A DNA stretch of 64,000 nucleotides from Mesorhizobium onobrychidis (GTDB taxonomy: Bacteria > Pseudomonadota > Alphaproteobacteria > Rhizobiales > Rhizobiaceae): positions 6,863,501 through 6,927,500 of the forward strand of contig NZ_CP062229.1 of the NCBI RefSeq assembly GCF_024707545.1, in the 5' to 3' direction. Both the position numbers and the translations under genes were made by a program. Positions within the stretch are counted from its first letter, which is position 1. Every line of letters begins with the position of its first letter. Positions 45,225 to 57,343 of the stretch are shown here, one piece after another. The notes below the pieces were generated by a model that was not told the DNA's origin, made no database searches, and saw only the letters and a program-made list of their open reading frames with translations.

Positions 45225-45391
45225 GACAAGCTCCTTTGTCCGATGGAATAGGCTGCAAGCAGCCACTCCATGCTGACGCAGTCGGAGCTTGTTGTGGACA
45301 CATGAACCAGCGCGACAGACGACGCGATCAGATCACGCTGTCGGCACTCACCCTCCTTGCCGCTCCGCATTCGCGGAGCGGGTTAGTCCAA

Positions 45392-45423
45392 ATCGAGTAA
45401 TGTTGTGCTGCACATTACTCGAT
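45392..45423. repeat. Dyad symmetry at element end, copy 2
   Basis: ATCGAGTAATGT and ACATTACTCGAT form a perfect 12-bp inverted repeat around the 8-base spacer TGTGCTGC. The right arm is istB coding sequence (L-L-D), and the left arm begins one base after the conserved element end. The layout matches the dyad at 9683-9718, but the arm sequence is different. Confidence 0.65.
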
Positions 45424-45658
45424 GACTGGGGACCGGAAAAACTTAATGATGACCAGCGGCGTGATGTGCTTGAGATCATTGAAGACCGCTACGAACGCCG
45501 ATCGACAATCGTCACCAGCCAGTTGTCTCTGGATCGCTGGCACTTTGGCCGACGCCATCCTGGATCGCCTCGTTCACAACGCCTATCGCATCGATCTCAC
45601 CGGTGAAAGCATGCGAAAACAGCGCCCGCCGATCGCACCCGAAAACACCGAAGCTTGA
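45413..45658 (+). pseudogene. IS21-family istB, C-terminal end
   Basis: Reads [37 protein letters not shown] and, after a frameshift, [43 protein letters not shown] is the Walker B segment of the AAA+ helper IstB. The first two thirds are absent; the IS91-type element ends immediately before it. Confidence 0.8.
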
Positions 45659-45708
45659 CCTGAAACAAAACCCAACCCAAACATCAACGAGACCCAGGAT
45701 CAGTCCGA

Positions 45709-45792
45709 AAAATGGCCGCCTTCAAATCGGAATGGCGGCCGGAATGAAATCGGAATGACTGGCCGGCTTCAAATCGGAATCGGTGGCCGGCT
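45709..45792. repeat. IS21-type terminal repeats
   Basis: GGCCGCCTTCAAATCGGAAT and GGCCGGCTTCAAATCGGAAT, with shorter relatives (GGAATGAAATCGGAATGA, GGCCGGCTTCATCGGAA), are arranged in tandem. IS21 elements carry such multiple end repeats as transposase binding sites. They may belong to the istB fragment on the left or the istA gene on the right. Confidence 0.6.
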
Positions 45793-46380
45793 TCATCGGA
45801 ACACGCACTCGCCCGCATGACGCACGATAACGCGGCCGCCCAGCACCACGACTTGGACGTTCTCCCCGATCAGCCGCCACGGAACCGAGTAACTGAACTG
45901 TTCGTGTCCAGGTCGATTGCGCAGTCCGCCTGGACCTTGCGCACGAGATCCCGCAGCTGCCCAAACGGCGCCCGTCCGCCCAGAGCCTCTTCGGCAAAGC
46001 GCTCCGCAGGAGCCACGCCGGTCGTGCCATGCACACGCTGATCGGCAATCTCGCGCGTCCACCGGTCCAGATGCGCCTCGAACGCCGCCCAGTTCTCGAA
46101 CCGGCGGCCGGCAATCGCATTGCGCTTGACGTAGCCGACCCCGCGTTCGTCCTTCCCCTTCGTCCGCGCCCGATAGGGCGCACAAGCCCGCGGCGTAAAT
46201 CCCCAGTAGCGGGCAAAGGCGTGCAGCCGCATGTTGAACCGCACCTCCCGCGTCGTCGCATCGTGATGTTCGACCAGCGCCTTCGGGTTGTCGAACAGTA
46301 CTTCCGTTGGAACCCCGCCGAAGCGAAGGAAGGCTCCTGCCATCCCCTCGAACCAGTCCGCCTGGCGCTCCCGAAGCGAG

Positions 46381-47952
<1,572 letters not shown>

Positions 47953-48065
47953 TCATGCAGCCGCAGCATCGCTGCCACCTCTTCAGGCTGAAGCATCTCC
48001 TCTCCCTGCATCGTTCTCGACAATGCAGGAATCGCCGAAATCCCAATCGTCATCCATGCCTCCTC

Positions 48066-48125
48066 TCATAACCGAGGGGGTCAGTTCTTCATTTCGTCAG
48101 GGGGTCAGTTTCTCAATTCGACCGA
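48066..48125. repeat. Outer-end repeats of the IS21 element
   Basis: GGGGGTCAGTTCTTCATTTCG and GGGGGTCAGTTTCTCAATTCG-like units stand in tandem just upstream of the istA start. A similar pair (GGGATCAGTTCTTCGTTTCG, GGGGTCAAATCCTCACTTCG) occurs at 63863-63905. They are the terminal binding-site repeats of this IS21 subgroup. Confidence 0.6.
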
Positions 48126-48427
48126 CATGTGTCAGGGCAACATTTTTCACTTCCTCGGTTCGGTTGATCGGAATCCATGGTCTGAGCCTGATTGCGTGAC
48201 GCGTCTCGTTTATCCGAGCCAGATCCAACTTATATACGGTCGCGGTTTGAGACAGCGGCACCAACATCCCGCTTGCGGCGGACAAGGGCTCAGGAGGACG
48301 AGGCCATTCTGGCTGACGGCCATTTCAGCCATGCATATTCTCGGCTCGTCCCACCTGGATCCACCAGGACTTGATCAGGCCCTGGAAGAAGTGCTGAGTT
48401 CAGATTCTATGGAGGAGTGGCATCAGG
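48126..48427. other. No gene recognised
   Basis: Sequence between the IS21 end and the IS110 fragment. Frames are open in places but show no family motif. Confidence 0.3.
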
Positions 48428-48720
48428 CGCTCTTCATGACCGCGCCCTCGATGACGACGCCGGCGCTGACGTATTTCCACAGCGCTACGAGCAGCTTGCG
48501 GGCGAGCGCAACAATCGTCGCCTTCTTCAGGCGGCCGCCGTTGTGTTTGACCCGGTCCCGGAACCACAAGGTGAGCGCCGATCGCGGTTGATGGCGCAGC
48601 CACAGCTAGGCTGTCTGGATCAGCGTCGTTCGCAGCCTTGGATTGCCGGCTTTCGATACCCCCTGGTCGTGATCGACCGAGCCACTCTGCCAGGGTGTCG
48701 GCGCGAGGCCAGTCCCACGG
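48428..48720 (-). pseudogene. IS110-family transposase, C-terminal end
   Basis: Minus-strand reading: APTPWQSGSVDHDQGVSKAG, NPRLRTTLIQTA, then a TAG stop where Trp is expected, LWLRHQPRSALTLWFRDRVK, HNGGRLKKATIVALARKLLV, ALWKYVSAGVVIEGA. This is the conserved end of an IS110 subgroup. The rest is missing, and an IS5 fragment on the other strand begins at the break. Confidence 0.75.
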
Positions 48721-49197
48721 CTGGCGTGATCGACAGCCAGTCGGTCAAGGCTCCGCAAGCTGAAACAATGGGTTACGACGCTGGCAAGAAGATTGTCGGC
48801 CGCAAGCGACACATTGCCGTCGATACGGACGGGCGGCTGTTGATGGTCAACCTCACCACCGCCGATATCTCCGACAGTGCCGGCGCTCAGGCGATCCTGG
48901 ATGGTATCCGCAAGCGCTGGCCCTGGTGAAGCATCTGTTCGCCGACGGCGCCTATGACCGGCTGAAGCTCATGGGCAAAGCCACCTATCTCGACTTCGTG
49001 GTCGAGATCATCCGTCGATCCGACGACCAGAAGGGCTTCCACATCCTGCCCCGCCGGGGTCATCGAGCGGACCTTCGGCTGGATGACAAGATGGCGCCGC
49101 CTCGTGCGCGACTACGAGCAGCGCACCGACGTCTCGCAAGCCATGATCCTTGTCGCAATGGGCGGCAATCTCATCCGCCGAAACGCTCATCCGTGAA
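48715..49197 (+). pseudogene. IS5-family transposase, C-terminal half
   Basis: Reads GVIDSQSVKAPQAETMGYDA (first DDE Asp), GKKIVGRKRHIAVDTDGRLL, ISDSAGAQAILDGIRKRWPW. After a frameshift at about 48927 comes HLFADGAYDRLKLMGKATYL (second Asp). A further shift near 49060 leads to VIERTFGWMTRWRRLVRDYE (Glu), then MILVAMGGNLIRRNAHP. The N-terminal part is replaced by the IS110 fragment. Confidence 0.8.
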
Positions 49198-49240
49198 TTT
49201 CAAAACGGACTCTAAGCGATTACCTCAATGAAGGCACCCT

Positions 49241-49270
49241 GGTAAGGCCAGGTAAGGCCAGGTAAGGCCT
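49241..49270. repeat. Three tandem 10-bp repeats
   Basis: GGTAAGGCCA twice, followed by GGTAAGGCCT, without spacers. Located just right of the IS5 fragment; possibly element-end debris. Confidence 0.7.
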
Positions 49271-49625
49271 CTAAATGAAAGCTATCTCACTGGCCGAAAA
49301 CATCATTTGCTGATTCCGGATACTGCGATGGAGCGAGAGGACGTCCAGATCTTTCGCAATTGGTTGATCACACAGGTCGCAGACCTAAATCCGATCCCGC
49401 CGGCGTCGGCTGTCGAATACGTTAGGGCAACACCAGTCGGGCGCAATGAGATAACAGCTGGGGCCTACAGTGCCGCCATCGCCTTATAACATTTAGTCCT
49501 GCGGCACATAATTTTTTGTTCGGTTGTTTTGTTGCTCCCGCGTCGCTAGCATTCTCAGAACAGTAAGGGGCAATGGCCCCTCAAGCTGCGTTCTTTTACT
49601 TGGATATTGAAGCAACGTTTGGATC
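49271..49625. other. Intergenic region before the E1-alpha remnant
   Basis: A 60-codon frame at 49307-49489 shows no family motif. From 49490 the sequence is richer in T and A (ACATAATTTTTTGTTCGGTT), as expected of a promoter region for the rightward genes, but I could not assign a promoter class. Confidence 0.3.
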
Positions 49626-49980
49626 ATGCAGTTGAACTGTGATGAGAGATTAGAGGGTTATCGGCGGATGCTTCGCATCCGTCCATTCGAAGAAGAGGCT
49701 ATGCGCCAGTACAAAAGGGGCAAAATCCCTGGTTACCTCCACGTGAGCGTCGGTCAAGAAGCCGCTATCGTGGGGGGGGGGTATGTCTCGCCTTTCGGGA
49801 CGATGACGCCATGACCGGAACGCATCGTTCGCACGGCCATCCGATTGGGAAGGGTGCCCATCTGGGCGCTCATGGCCGAGCTTGGGAAAGGAAGGCGGCA
49901 TTTGTAAGGGGCGCGACGGTTCGGAGGCGCCGGCGATACGCGGAGAGCCCGGCGATCGCTAGAGTCAATTCCGCACTTCC
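49626..49980 (+). pseudogene. Dehydrogenase E1-alpha (pyruvate/acetoin type), N-terminal stub
   Basis: Starts MQLNCDERLEGYRRMLRIRP and continues FEEEAMRQYKRGKIPGYLHV, SVGQEAAIVG, the beginning of thiamine-diphosphate-dependent E1-alpha subunits. At a run of ten G (49772-49781) the frame is lost; THRSHGHPIGKGAHLGALMA and ELGKGGGICKGRDGSEAPAI follow in another frame. The gene ends after about 115 codons, before the GDG thiamine-binding motif. It lies just upstream of the transporter operon. Confidence 0.75.
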
Positions 49981-50117
49981 GGCTGGTAGCCAACCGCCAA
50001 GCTGATGATCTTGCGTTGGCGAGCAGGGATCAACGGAGTTGATTGCAGAAAAATGCTCCATCAAGCAGATAGGCGCGGATCGTTTCGCGCCAAAACCAAA
50101 AAAGGGGGAACTGAAAG

Positions 50118-51710
50118 ATGGCGATTTCTCGACGCAATCTCTTAAAGACGGGTATCGCCGCCGGAGCGGCTTTTTCGATCCCTTCCGTCCTGCGGGCGCA
50201 AACGGCAGCGACCGAGGCGCGGACGGTCCGTATGTCGATGAGCGGCATACCGAGTATATTCGATCCCGTTATTACGGTTTCTCAAACCACCACCGACCAC
50301 GCTGCGGCGATTTACGACACGCTGTTCGCGCTTGATTCGAAATTTATGCCGCAGCCGCAGATGGTGGGAAAGTGGGGCGCTTCGGATGACAAGAAGACTT
50401 ACACTTTTGAGCTCCGCGATGGCCTAGGATGGCACGATGGCAACTCCGTTACCGCGGCGGATTGTGTGGCCTCAATTCGTCGCTGGGGCCAAGTGGATCC
50501 CGGCGGGCAGTTGATCATGGAGCGGGCCAGCGACATCTCGAAGAAGGACGATAAAACTTTCACGATCGCGCTCAAGGAACCTCTGGGGCTACTTCCCAAT
50601 CTCCTGGCGAATCTGCTCTACGTCATGCGGGAGAAGGATGCGGATAAGCCGGCAACGGAAGCAGTGACAACCAACATCGGATCGGGACCGTTCAAATTTA
50701 ATCAAGCTGCGGCGAGGCCTGGCGCTAGTTTAACTTACGACCGCAATGATAAATATTTACCACGCCAGGAACCAGTTGACGGATTGGCCGGTGGGAAAGT
50801 CGTCAAGGTCGACCGCGTGATTTGGGAGAATATTGGCGATGCACAAACTGCTATCGCGGCCCTTCAGGCGGGTGAGATTGTTTTTTATCTCACGCCGCCT
50901 GCGGATCTTTTCCCAGCCATTGAGAGCGATCCAAACCTTGAGCTCCAGGTTCTCTACAAGCACGGTCAGGACTTTTTCCTGCGCATTAATTGCTTGCAAA
51001 AGCCGTTCGACAATTTGAAGGCGCGCCAAGCAATGCTTCACTTAGTCGATCAAAAAGCCTTTTTGCAAATCCTTTCCTCCAACCAGAAGTACACGAATAC
51101 TGTCACGTCATTTTTTGGCAGTGGCAATCCCGTATCTAACGATGAAAATACCGGATGGTTCAAAAAGGGAGGCGACCCGGAAAAGGCGAAGCAACTCTTC
51201 AAGGAAGCAGGATATGCAGGCGAAAAAGTCGTTATTCTTCAGCCGACGGACTGGTCAGACGCCAGCAACACTTCGCAACTTCTAGCAGACGCTCTACGCA
51301 AGATCGGGATTGACTCCGAGCTTGCCCCGAGCGACTGGAGCGGGCTTGTTGCACGCCGATCAAACAAGAACGCCATCGAAAATGGGGGCTGGAGTATCTT
51401 TATAACAAGCGACACCGACTTCGCCCGTGGTGAGCCTATGACTACATCCCATCTCGCGCTGAATGGCGAGAAAGCATGGTACGGTTGGCCACAGAATGAT
51501 GAGTACGAGGCCCTTCGTGCCAAATGGGCCGATGTTGAAACGGTGGATGAGCGCAAGGCTCTGGCCCGCAAAATGCAGGGAATTGCTTGGGATTATGTGC
51601 CCGAGGTTCTCCTGGGCCAATTTACGGCGCCAATCGCACGCCGAAAGACGCTCACCGGCCTCATCGGCATGCCTGATATCGTTCCCATGTGGAACATGGA
51701 AAAAGCTTGA
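50118..51710 (+). CDS. Peptide-type ABC transporter, substrate-binding protein
   Basis: 530 residues, SBP_bac_5 (DppA/OppA) family. The N-terminus MAISRRNLLKTGIAAGAAF is a twin-arginine (Tat) signal with likely cleavage after VLRAQ, so the protein is periplasmic. Conserved features: YDTLFALDSKFMPQPQMVGK, WHDGNSVTAADCVASIRRWG, GSGPFKFNQ and ARQAMLHLVDQKAFLQI. GGGGGAA lies about 10 bases before the ATG. Three bases after its stop the first permease gene starts. The family takes di- and oligopeptides, opines or other amides; the substrate is not evident. Confidence 0.92.
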   Translation: MAISRRNLLKTGIAAGAAFSIPSVLRAQTAATEARTVRMSMSGIPSIFDPVITVSQTTTDHAAAIYDTLFALDSKFMPQPQMVGKWGASDDKKTYTFELRDGLGWHDGNSVTAADCVASIRRWGQVDPGGQLIMERASDISKKDDKTFTIALKEPLGLLPNLLANLLYVMREKDADKPATEAVTTNIGSGPFKFNQAAARPGASLTYDRNDKYLPRQEPVDGLAGGKVVKVDRVIWENIGDAQTAIAALQAGEIVFYLTPPADLFPAIESDPNLELQVLYKHGQDFFLRINCLQKPFDNLKARQAMLHLVDQKAFLQILSSNQKYTNTVTSFFGSGNPVSNDENTGWFKKGGDPEKAKQLFKEAGYAGEKVVILQPTDWSDASNTSQLLADALRKIGIDSELAPSDWSGLVARRSNKNAIENGGWSIFITSDTDFARGEPMTTSHLALNGEKAWYGWPQNDEYEALRAKWADVETVDERKALARKMQGIAWDYVPEVLLGQFTAPIARRKTLTGLIGMPDIVPMWNMEKA

Positions 51711-51713
51711 GCG

Positions 51714-52655
51714 ATGGCTGGTTACATCCTTCGCAGAATTGTTTCGACCATCGCCGTTATGGCGTTGGTCGGGATCTTCGTTTTCTTGCTGCTCAGGCTG
51801 GCGCCGGGGGACCCTGCGGCGATGATCGCCGGCAGGTCGGCCACGGAGGAGATGATCGCCGGCATCCGCGAGCAGCTGGGACTGAACGATCCCATGCCGG
51901 TTCAGTTCATGCGTTGGGTGCGCGACATGCTCGGCGGCGATTTCGGCACCTCGATCTTTGCCGGACGACCGGTCCTCGAGCTCATCTCGCAGCGGCTTGA
52001 ACCGACCCTTTCCCTGTCGATCCTGACAATGATCCTTTCGGTAACGGTCGGGGTCTCCTTCGGCATCTTTGCCGCGTGGCGAACTGGCGGTCTCGTCGAC
52101 CGGCTCCTCACCGCCTTTTCAGCGTTTGGTTATTCTGTCCCGGTCTTTGTCATCGGCTATTTCCTCATATACTTCTTCGCCATCAAGACACACTGGCTGC
52201 CGGTTCAGGGATACGTGGAGATCGAGCGTGGCCTCGGGCCATGGTTCGAGCATCTGGTCCTGCCCACCGTGGCGTTAAGTCTTGGCTTCATTGCATTCAT
52301 CGCCCGGGTTACGCGGGCGAGCATGCTCGAGGTTCTGTCGGAAGACTATATGCGAACGGCCGCCGCCAAAGGCGCTTCGTCCTATGCCATGCTTTTCCAC
52401 CATGCCTTGAAGAATGCCGGCGTCCCGATCCTGACCGTCATCGGCATAAGCTTCGCTTATCTGATCGGCGGAGTTGTGCTTACGGAAACGGTGTTCAACA
52501 TACCCGGTATCGGTCGTTTGGTCGTCGATGCGATCAACAACCGTGACTATCCCATCATCCAGAGCGTGCTCATCCTGACTTCGGGTCTGTATGTCCTTAT
52601 CAATCTCGCGGTCGATCTCGCCTATACGCTGATCGATCCCCGCATACGATACTGA
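51714..52655 (+). CDS. Peptide-type ABC transporter permease (DppB-like)
   Basis: 313 residues with about six membrane helices. The start MAGYILRRIVSTIAVMALVG is the standard DppB N-terminus, and RLAPGDPAAMIAG is the conserved first periplasmic segment. The EAA-loop that contacts the ATPase is seen as YMRTAAAKGASSYAMLFHHA. LTETVFNIPGIGRLVVDAIN and NRDYPIIQSV lie near the C-terminus, as usual. One base separates it from the next gene, so the pair is co-translated. Confidence 0.93.
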   Translation: MAGYILRRIVSTIAVMALVGIFVFLLLRLAPGDPAAMIAGRSATEEMIAGIREQLGLNDPMPVQFMRWVRDMLGGDFGTSIFAGRPVLELISQRLEPTLSLSILTMILSVTVGVSFGIFAAWRTGGLVDRLLTAFSAFGYSVPVFVIGYFLIYFFAIKTHWLPVQGYVEIERGLGPWFEHLVLPTVALSLGFIAFIARVTRASMLEVLSEDYMRTAAAKGASSYAMLFHHALKNAGVPILTVIGISFAYLIGGVVLTETVFNIPGIGRLVVDAINNRDYPIIQSVLILTSGLYVLINLAVDLAYTLIDPRIRY

Positions 52656-52656
52656 T

Positions 52657-53538
52657 ATGACGATTTTGTCCGCACCAGTTGAAGCTGTGCCGATGGGCCG
52701 GCTGCGAATATCTGACATTCCCCGTCTAACAAGGCGTCATCCGCTGGTCCTGGCGGGCGGCGGCCTGTTGGCGCTCCTCATCGTTCTGGCGCTGGCCGCC
52801 CCGCTTTACGCCGGCGATCCAGTGAACCTGGATCCATTCAAGCGCCTCCAGCCGCCTTCCGCCGAAATGTGGTTTGGGAGCGACAATCTGGGCCGGGATG
52901 TGTTTGCGCGAACGATCTTCGGTGCCCGCATTTCCCTCTTGGTCGGATTGATGTCGGCGGCGTGCACGGCTCTTGCCGGGCTTCTGATCGGTGTCATCGC
53001 CGGCTACAGCCGCAGCTTCGACAACGTCGTCATGCGGGTCATGGACGGCCTGATGTCGATCCCGACGATTCTGTTGGCGATTGCGCTCATTTCTCTGACA
53101 GGACCGGGAATCGGCATCCTTATCGTCGCGATCGCGATCCCCGAGACGCCAGCCGTCGCGCGGCTGGTTCGTTCGGTGGTTCTGGGTGTTCGCGGGCGTC
53201 CCTATGTTGAGGCCGCACTCTGCGGCGGGGCGCGCCTGCCGAGGGTGCTGTGGCGACATATCCTCCCGAGCACCGTTCCGGCGCTCATGGTCCAGGGCGC
53301 TACAGTCTGCGCCAGCGCGATCATGACGGAGGCGGGGCTGAGCTTCCTCGGCGTGGGCGTGCCGCCGGAGATTCCGAGCTGGGGCAACATGATCGCCAGT
53401 TCGCGCCTGTATCTCGCCATCGCCCCATTGACGATCTTCGCCCCCGGTATCTGCCTTGCCGTCACAGTCCTTGCCGTCAACCTGCTTGGCGATGGCCTGC
53501 GCGACATGTTTGATCCCCGCGCCAAGCAGAGGCGCTAA
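52657..53538 (+). CDS. Peptide-type ABC transporter permease (DppC-like)
   Basis: 293 residues. The N-terminal OppC-N domain ([20 protein letters not shown]) is followed by the hallmark [20 protein letters not shown]. The EAA-loop is [20 protein letters not shown] and [20 protein letters not shown] lies near the end. Five or six membrane helices. One base before the ATPase gene. Forms the transmembrane pore with the DppB-like subunit. Confidence 0.93.
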   Translation: MTILSAPVEAVPMGRLRISDIPRLTRRHPLVLAGGGLLALLIVLALAAPLYAGDPVNLDPFKRLQPPSAEMWFGSDNLGRDVFARTIFGARISLLVGLMSAACTALAGLLIGVIAGYSRSFDNVVMRVMDGLMSIPTILLAIALISLTGPGIGILIVAIAIPETPAVARLVRSVVLGVRGRPYVEAALCGGARLPRVLWRHILPSTVPALMVQGATVCASAIMTEAGLSFLGVGVPPEIPSWGNMIASSRLYLAIAPLTIFAPGICLAVTVLAVNLLGDGLRDMFDPRAKQRR

Positions 53539-53539
53539 C

Positions 53540-54543
<1,004 letters not shown>

Positions 54544-54547
<4 letters not shown>

Positions 54548-55587
54548 ACGGTCCTCTGCTGAAAGTCGAGAATCTGACCAAGCACTATCCGCTTGGCTCG
54601 GGAATCTTCAAGAAAGGCATTCCGGTGATCCGGGCGGTGGAGGATGTGTCCTTTTCGGTCGAGGCGGGCGAGACGCTGTGCATCGTCGGTGAATCCGGCT
54701 GCGGCAAGTCCACCGTGGCGCGGCTCTTGATGCGGCTCGTCGAGCCGACGGGCGGGCGCGTGCTAATCGACGGTACCGATATTGCGGGCCTCAAGAAGGA
54801 CGCGCTTCACGCCTGGCGCCGTCGGATGCAGATGGTGTTTCAGGATCCTTACTCGTCGCTGAACCCGCGCCTCACCGCTGGGCAAATCATCACCGAACCC
54901 GTCGAGAATTTCGAGCGTCTCAGCCGGAAGCAGCGCCAGGCACTCGCCGCGGACCTTCTCCGACAGGTCGGAATGTCGCCCGAGATGATGCACAGGCTGC
55001 CGTCCGAGTTGTCGGGCGGCCAGCGCCAGCGGCTCGGGATCGCGCGGGCGCTGGCCCTCCAACCCTCGCTCATCATCGCCGACGAAGCGGTCTCAGCCCT
55101 TGACGTGTCCGTGCAGGCACAGATCTTGAACCTGCTTCTGGATCTCCAGCAGCAGATCGGCCTCGCGTTCGTCTTCATCTCGCATGACCTCGGCGTCGTG
55201 GAGCATATCGCGCATCGCGTCGCCGTCATGTATCTGGGGCGGATCGTGGAACTCGCCCCATCCGAGGCGTTCTTCGCCAAGCCGGTCCACCCCTATACCG
55301 AGGCGCTGATTGCGGCAGCTCCGGTGCCCGATCCGACGCGGGTTCGGCTGGAGGCGCCCGTTGAGGGCGAGGTGCCAAGCCCCATCAATCCGCCGAGTGG
55401 GTGCGCCTTCCATCCACGCTGTCCGCTCGCGGTCGAGCGTTGCCGCATCGACGTGCCACCTTTGGTGCCGATGGCAGATGGGCGCGTCGTGGCCTGTCAC
55501 GTGCGCGCTCCAGCCACGGACGTTGCGGCCGAGCCGGCTGCGGCGGCCAACTTGGCTATGCCAATCTCAGCAATTACCGGGAGATAG
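54544..55587 (+). CDS. Peptide-type ABC transporter ATPase (DppF-like)
   Basis: 347 residues from the ATG at 54544. Walker [11 protein letters not shown]-loop [16 protein letters not shown], signature [15 protein letters not shown], Walker [17 protein letters not shown]-loop [20 protein letters not shown], and C-terminal [14 protein letters not shown]. It forms the heterodimeric motor with the DppD-like subunit. Last gene of the transporter operon; the hydrolase gene follows after 216 bases. Confidence 0.93.
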
Positions 55588-55803
55588 GAATGGAGGCCAG
55601 CTTAGTACGCTCATTGCCGAGCCATTTCCGCTGGCCGACATAACTGGCCAGCCGCATCAATGCGGACGGCAGTATGGCCACGAGACGCCGATCAAATTCG
55701 AAAGGGGACATCGCAACATTCCCGACCGCTAAGGCGCCTAAGCAAGAATGTTCCCGTGCCGGAGGTTTGGCGCGACAATAGTTTGATGAAAGGAAGTCTT
55801 TAA
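55588..55803. other. Spacer between transporter and hydrolase
   Basis: No gene. The end carries GGAAG as ribosome-binding site for the hydrolase. Whether it has its own promoter cannot be told. Confidence 0.4.
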
Positions 55804-57042
55804 ATGGGAATGCTTGAATTCGATGGACATCGCTATCTTGATGGCCGCGCGTCCGATCCTCGGGATCTTGGCTGGATGCGTGACGCGCCGCCGCCCGTAG
55901 AAAAGCGCATCACGATCGAGAGTGATACCGTTCTCCAATTCCCGCAGATGCGCTGGTCGCTGTCGCACATGCGTGAGCTCATGCCTACAGTGAACGTGTG
56001 GCGAAAGCCTGGCGCGCCTTCGCATTTTGAGCGCCACGAGAAGACTGGCGAGATCGACGCATTGACGTTCACAGATACCAACGGACGCACCCTCCGCTTC
56101 GATGAAGCGCTCATCGACAACTACACCGATGGCATCGTAGTATTGCATCGCGGACGCCTAGTTTACGAGCGTTACTTCGGCGCCCTCGAGCCGCACCTGC
56201 CGCATGCGTGCCACTCAGTCACGAAGTCGTACGCAGGCACGGTCGCGGCCGCTTTCGTGCACGAAGACGTACTCAATGACACCAAGACGGTCGCGTATTA
56301 CCTGCCCGAGCTTCAGGGCACGGGGTGGGAAGACGCCACGCTGCGCCAGGTAATGGATATGCAGACAGGTCTGGCCTACACGGAGGTGTACGAGGACGAA
56401 CGCTCCGGCGTCAGGGCGTATATGCGCGCTTGCGGCTGGCGGCCGCGGCCGGTCGGCTACGACGGGCCAAAGACCTTGTGCGATTATCTGCAAACGGTGC
56501 GCAAGGAAGGCACCCACGGCGAAACTTTCGATTATAAGACCGTCAACACCGACGTAATGACCTGGGTGATGACGCGCGTGACTGGCCGCTCGTTTGCCGA
56601 ACTGCTGCAAGAGCGCCTGTGGGCGCCGCTCGGCTGCGAGGAGGACGGCTACCTCACTATCGATCCCGTCGGCACGCCACTAGCCGGCGCTGGTCTGAGC
56701 GCGAGCCTGCGCGACCTCGCGCGCTTTGGCGAGTTGATACGATGCGAAGGTGCGTGGAATGGTAAGCAGGTCATTCCCGCATTCGTAGTGCACGACGTGC
56801 AAAACGGCGACCACCCGGCTAAGCTTTCCGGCGGCTACTCGTATCGCAGCCAGTGGTGGGTGACGCACGATGAGCTGGGCGCAGTCGAAGCCCGGGGCAT
56901 CCACGGTCAGCGCCTCTATATCGCGCCGGAGGCGGAAATGGTGGTCGTCCGCTTCGCGTCGCATCCTTTCGCGAACTCCCAGGTCGGCGACATAATCACG
57001 ACCCCGCAAATGTTAGCTCTAGGGCGAATGCTGCGCGGGTAG
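55804..57042 (+). CDS. Beta-lactamase-fold serine hydrolase (class C / NylB-like amidase)
   Basis: 412 residues. The catalytic motifs of the penicillin-binding-protein fold are present: S-x-x-K in CHSVTKSY (Ser138, Lys141), Y-x-N in DYKTVNTD, and H-x-G in GIHGQRLY in place of KTG. The layout with a long N-terminal segment and IDNYTDGIVVLHRGRLVYER before the active site resembles 6-aminohexanoate-oligomer hydrolase (NylB) and EstB. No signal peptide, so it is cytoplasmic. GGAAG stands 10 bases before the ATG. Next to a peptide importer, hydrolysis of an imported amide or D-amino-acid peptide is likely (inference). Its 3' end begins direct repeat B. Confidence 0.85.
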   Translation: MGMLEFDGHRYLDGRASDPRDLGWMRDAPPPVEKRITIESDTVLQFPQMRWSLSHMRELMPTVNVWRKPGAPSHFERHEKTGEIDALTFTDTNGRTLRFDEALIDNYTDGIVVLHRGRLVYERYFGALEPHLPHACHSVTKSYAGTVAAAFVHEDVLNDTKTVAYYLPELQGTGWEDATLRQVMDMQTGLAYTEVYEDERSGVRAYMRACGWRPRPVGYDGPKTLCDYLQTVRKEGTHGETFDYKTVNTDVMTWVMTRVTGRSFAELLQERLWAPLGCEEDGYLTIDPVGTPLAGAGLSASLRDLARFGELIRCEGAWNGKQVIPAFVVHDVQNGDHPAKLSGGYSYRSQWWVTHDELGAVEARGIHGQRLYIAPEAEMVVVRFASHPFANSQVGDIITTPQMLALGRMLRG

Positions 57043-57343
57043 CTGCGCGTGCACATGCCTCCGGGGAATGGCGCAGCCGTGCTATTTCTCTGAGGTTCGG
57101 CTGAGCCAAGGACGGTTTTCTTCGTATTCAAGCATTTGAGGAACAAATGTCAGGCGACAATAATTCTCGTCCAGCCCATCGCGTGGATGGATACGATACG
57201 GTGGGCTCGATTGAAACAAACGTTGCGGACGGCTTCACGATTGGTAGCAGTCGGCGACCTCATCACATCGCGACCGCTCACCAGATACGAACATCCCGGC
57301 TTCGACGACATCGTCAAGATCCTTCAGGACGCTGATGTCACGT
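57019..57343 (+). repeat. Direct repeat B (hydrolase 3' end to capA 5' end)
   Basis: Counterpart of 37436-37751. Here the hydrolase is complete, and capA ends after about 65 codons. Differences include GCGGGTAGC against GCGGGGCC at the hydrolase stop, an extra GGTTCGGCT in the spacer, and one inserted T in capA. The match stops at GATGTCACGT, where unrelated sequence begins. Confidence 0.9.
57147..57343 (+). pseudogene. capA-like gene, N-terminal stub
   Basis: MSGDNNSRPAHRVDGYDTVG and SIETNVADGFT match the CapA-family protein at 37550. A base inserted near 57241 breaks the frame; VAVGDLITSRPLTRYEHPGF and DDIVKILQDADVT follow in the next frame, and the homology ends at 57343. GAGGAAC precedes the ATG. 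Confidence 0.85.

Larger units (their letters stand above)
43131..45390 (-). mobile_element. IS91-type element with tyrosine recombinase, full-length copy 2
   Basis: Two genes on the minus strand: a tyrosine recombinase, then an HUH (Y2) transposase 10 bases later. The right part (43896-45390) corresponds to 8189-9683. The conserved sequence ends at GGTTAGTCCA (45390). The left end is not precisely defined and lies close to the transposase stop. The combination is known from IS91-related elements in proteobacteria. Confidence 0.8.

Noticed and set aside
49241..49270. CRISPR-like array
   Set aside because: Only three 10-bp units with no spacers and no cas genes in the window.
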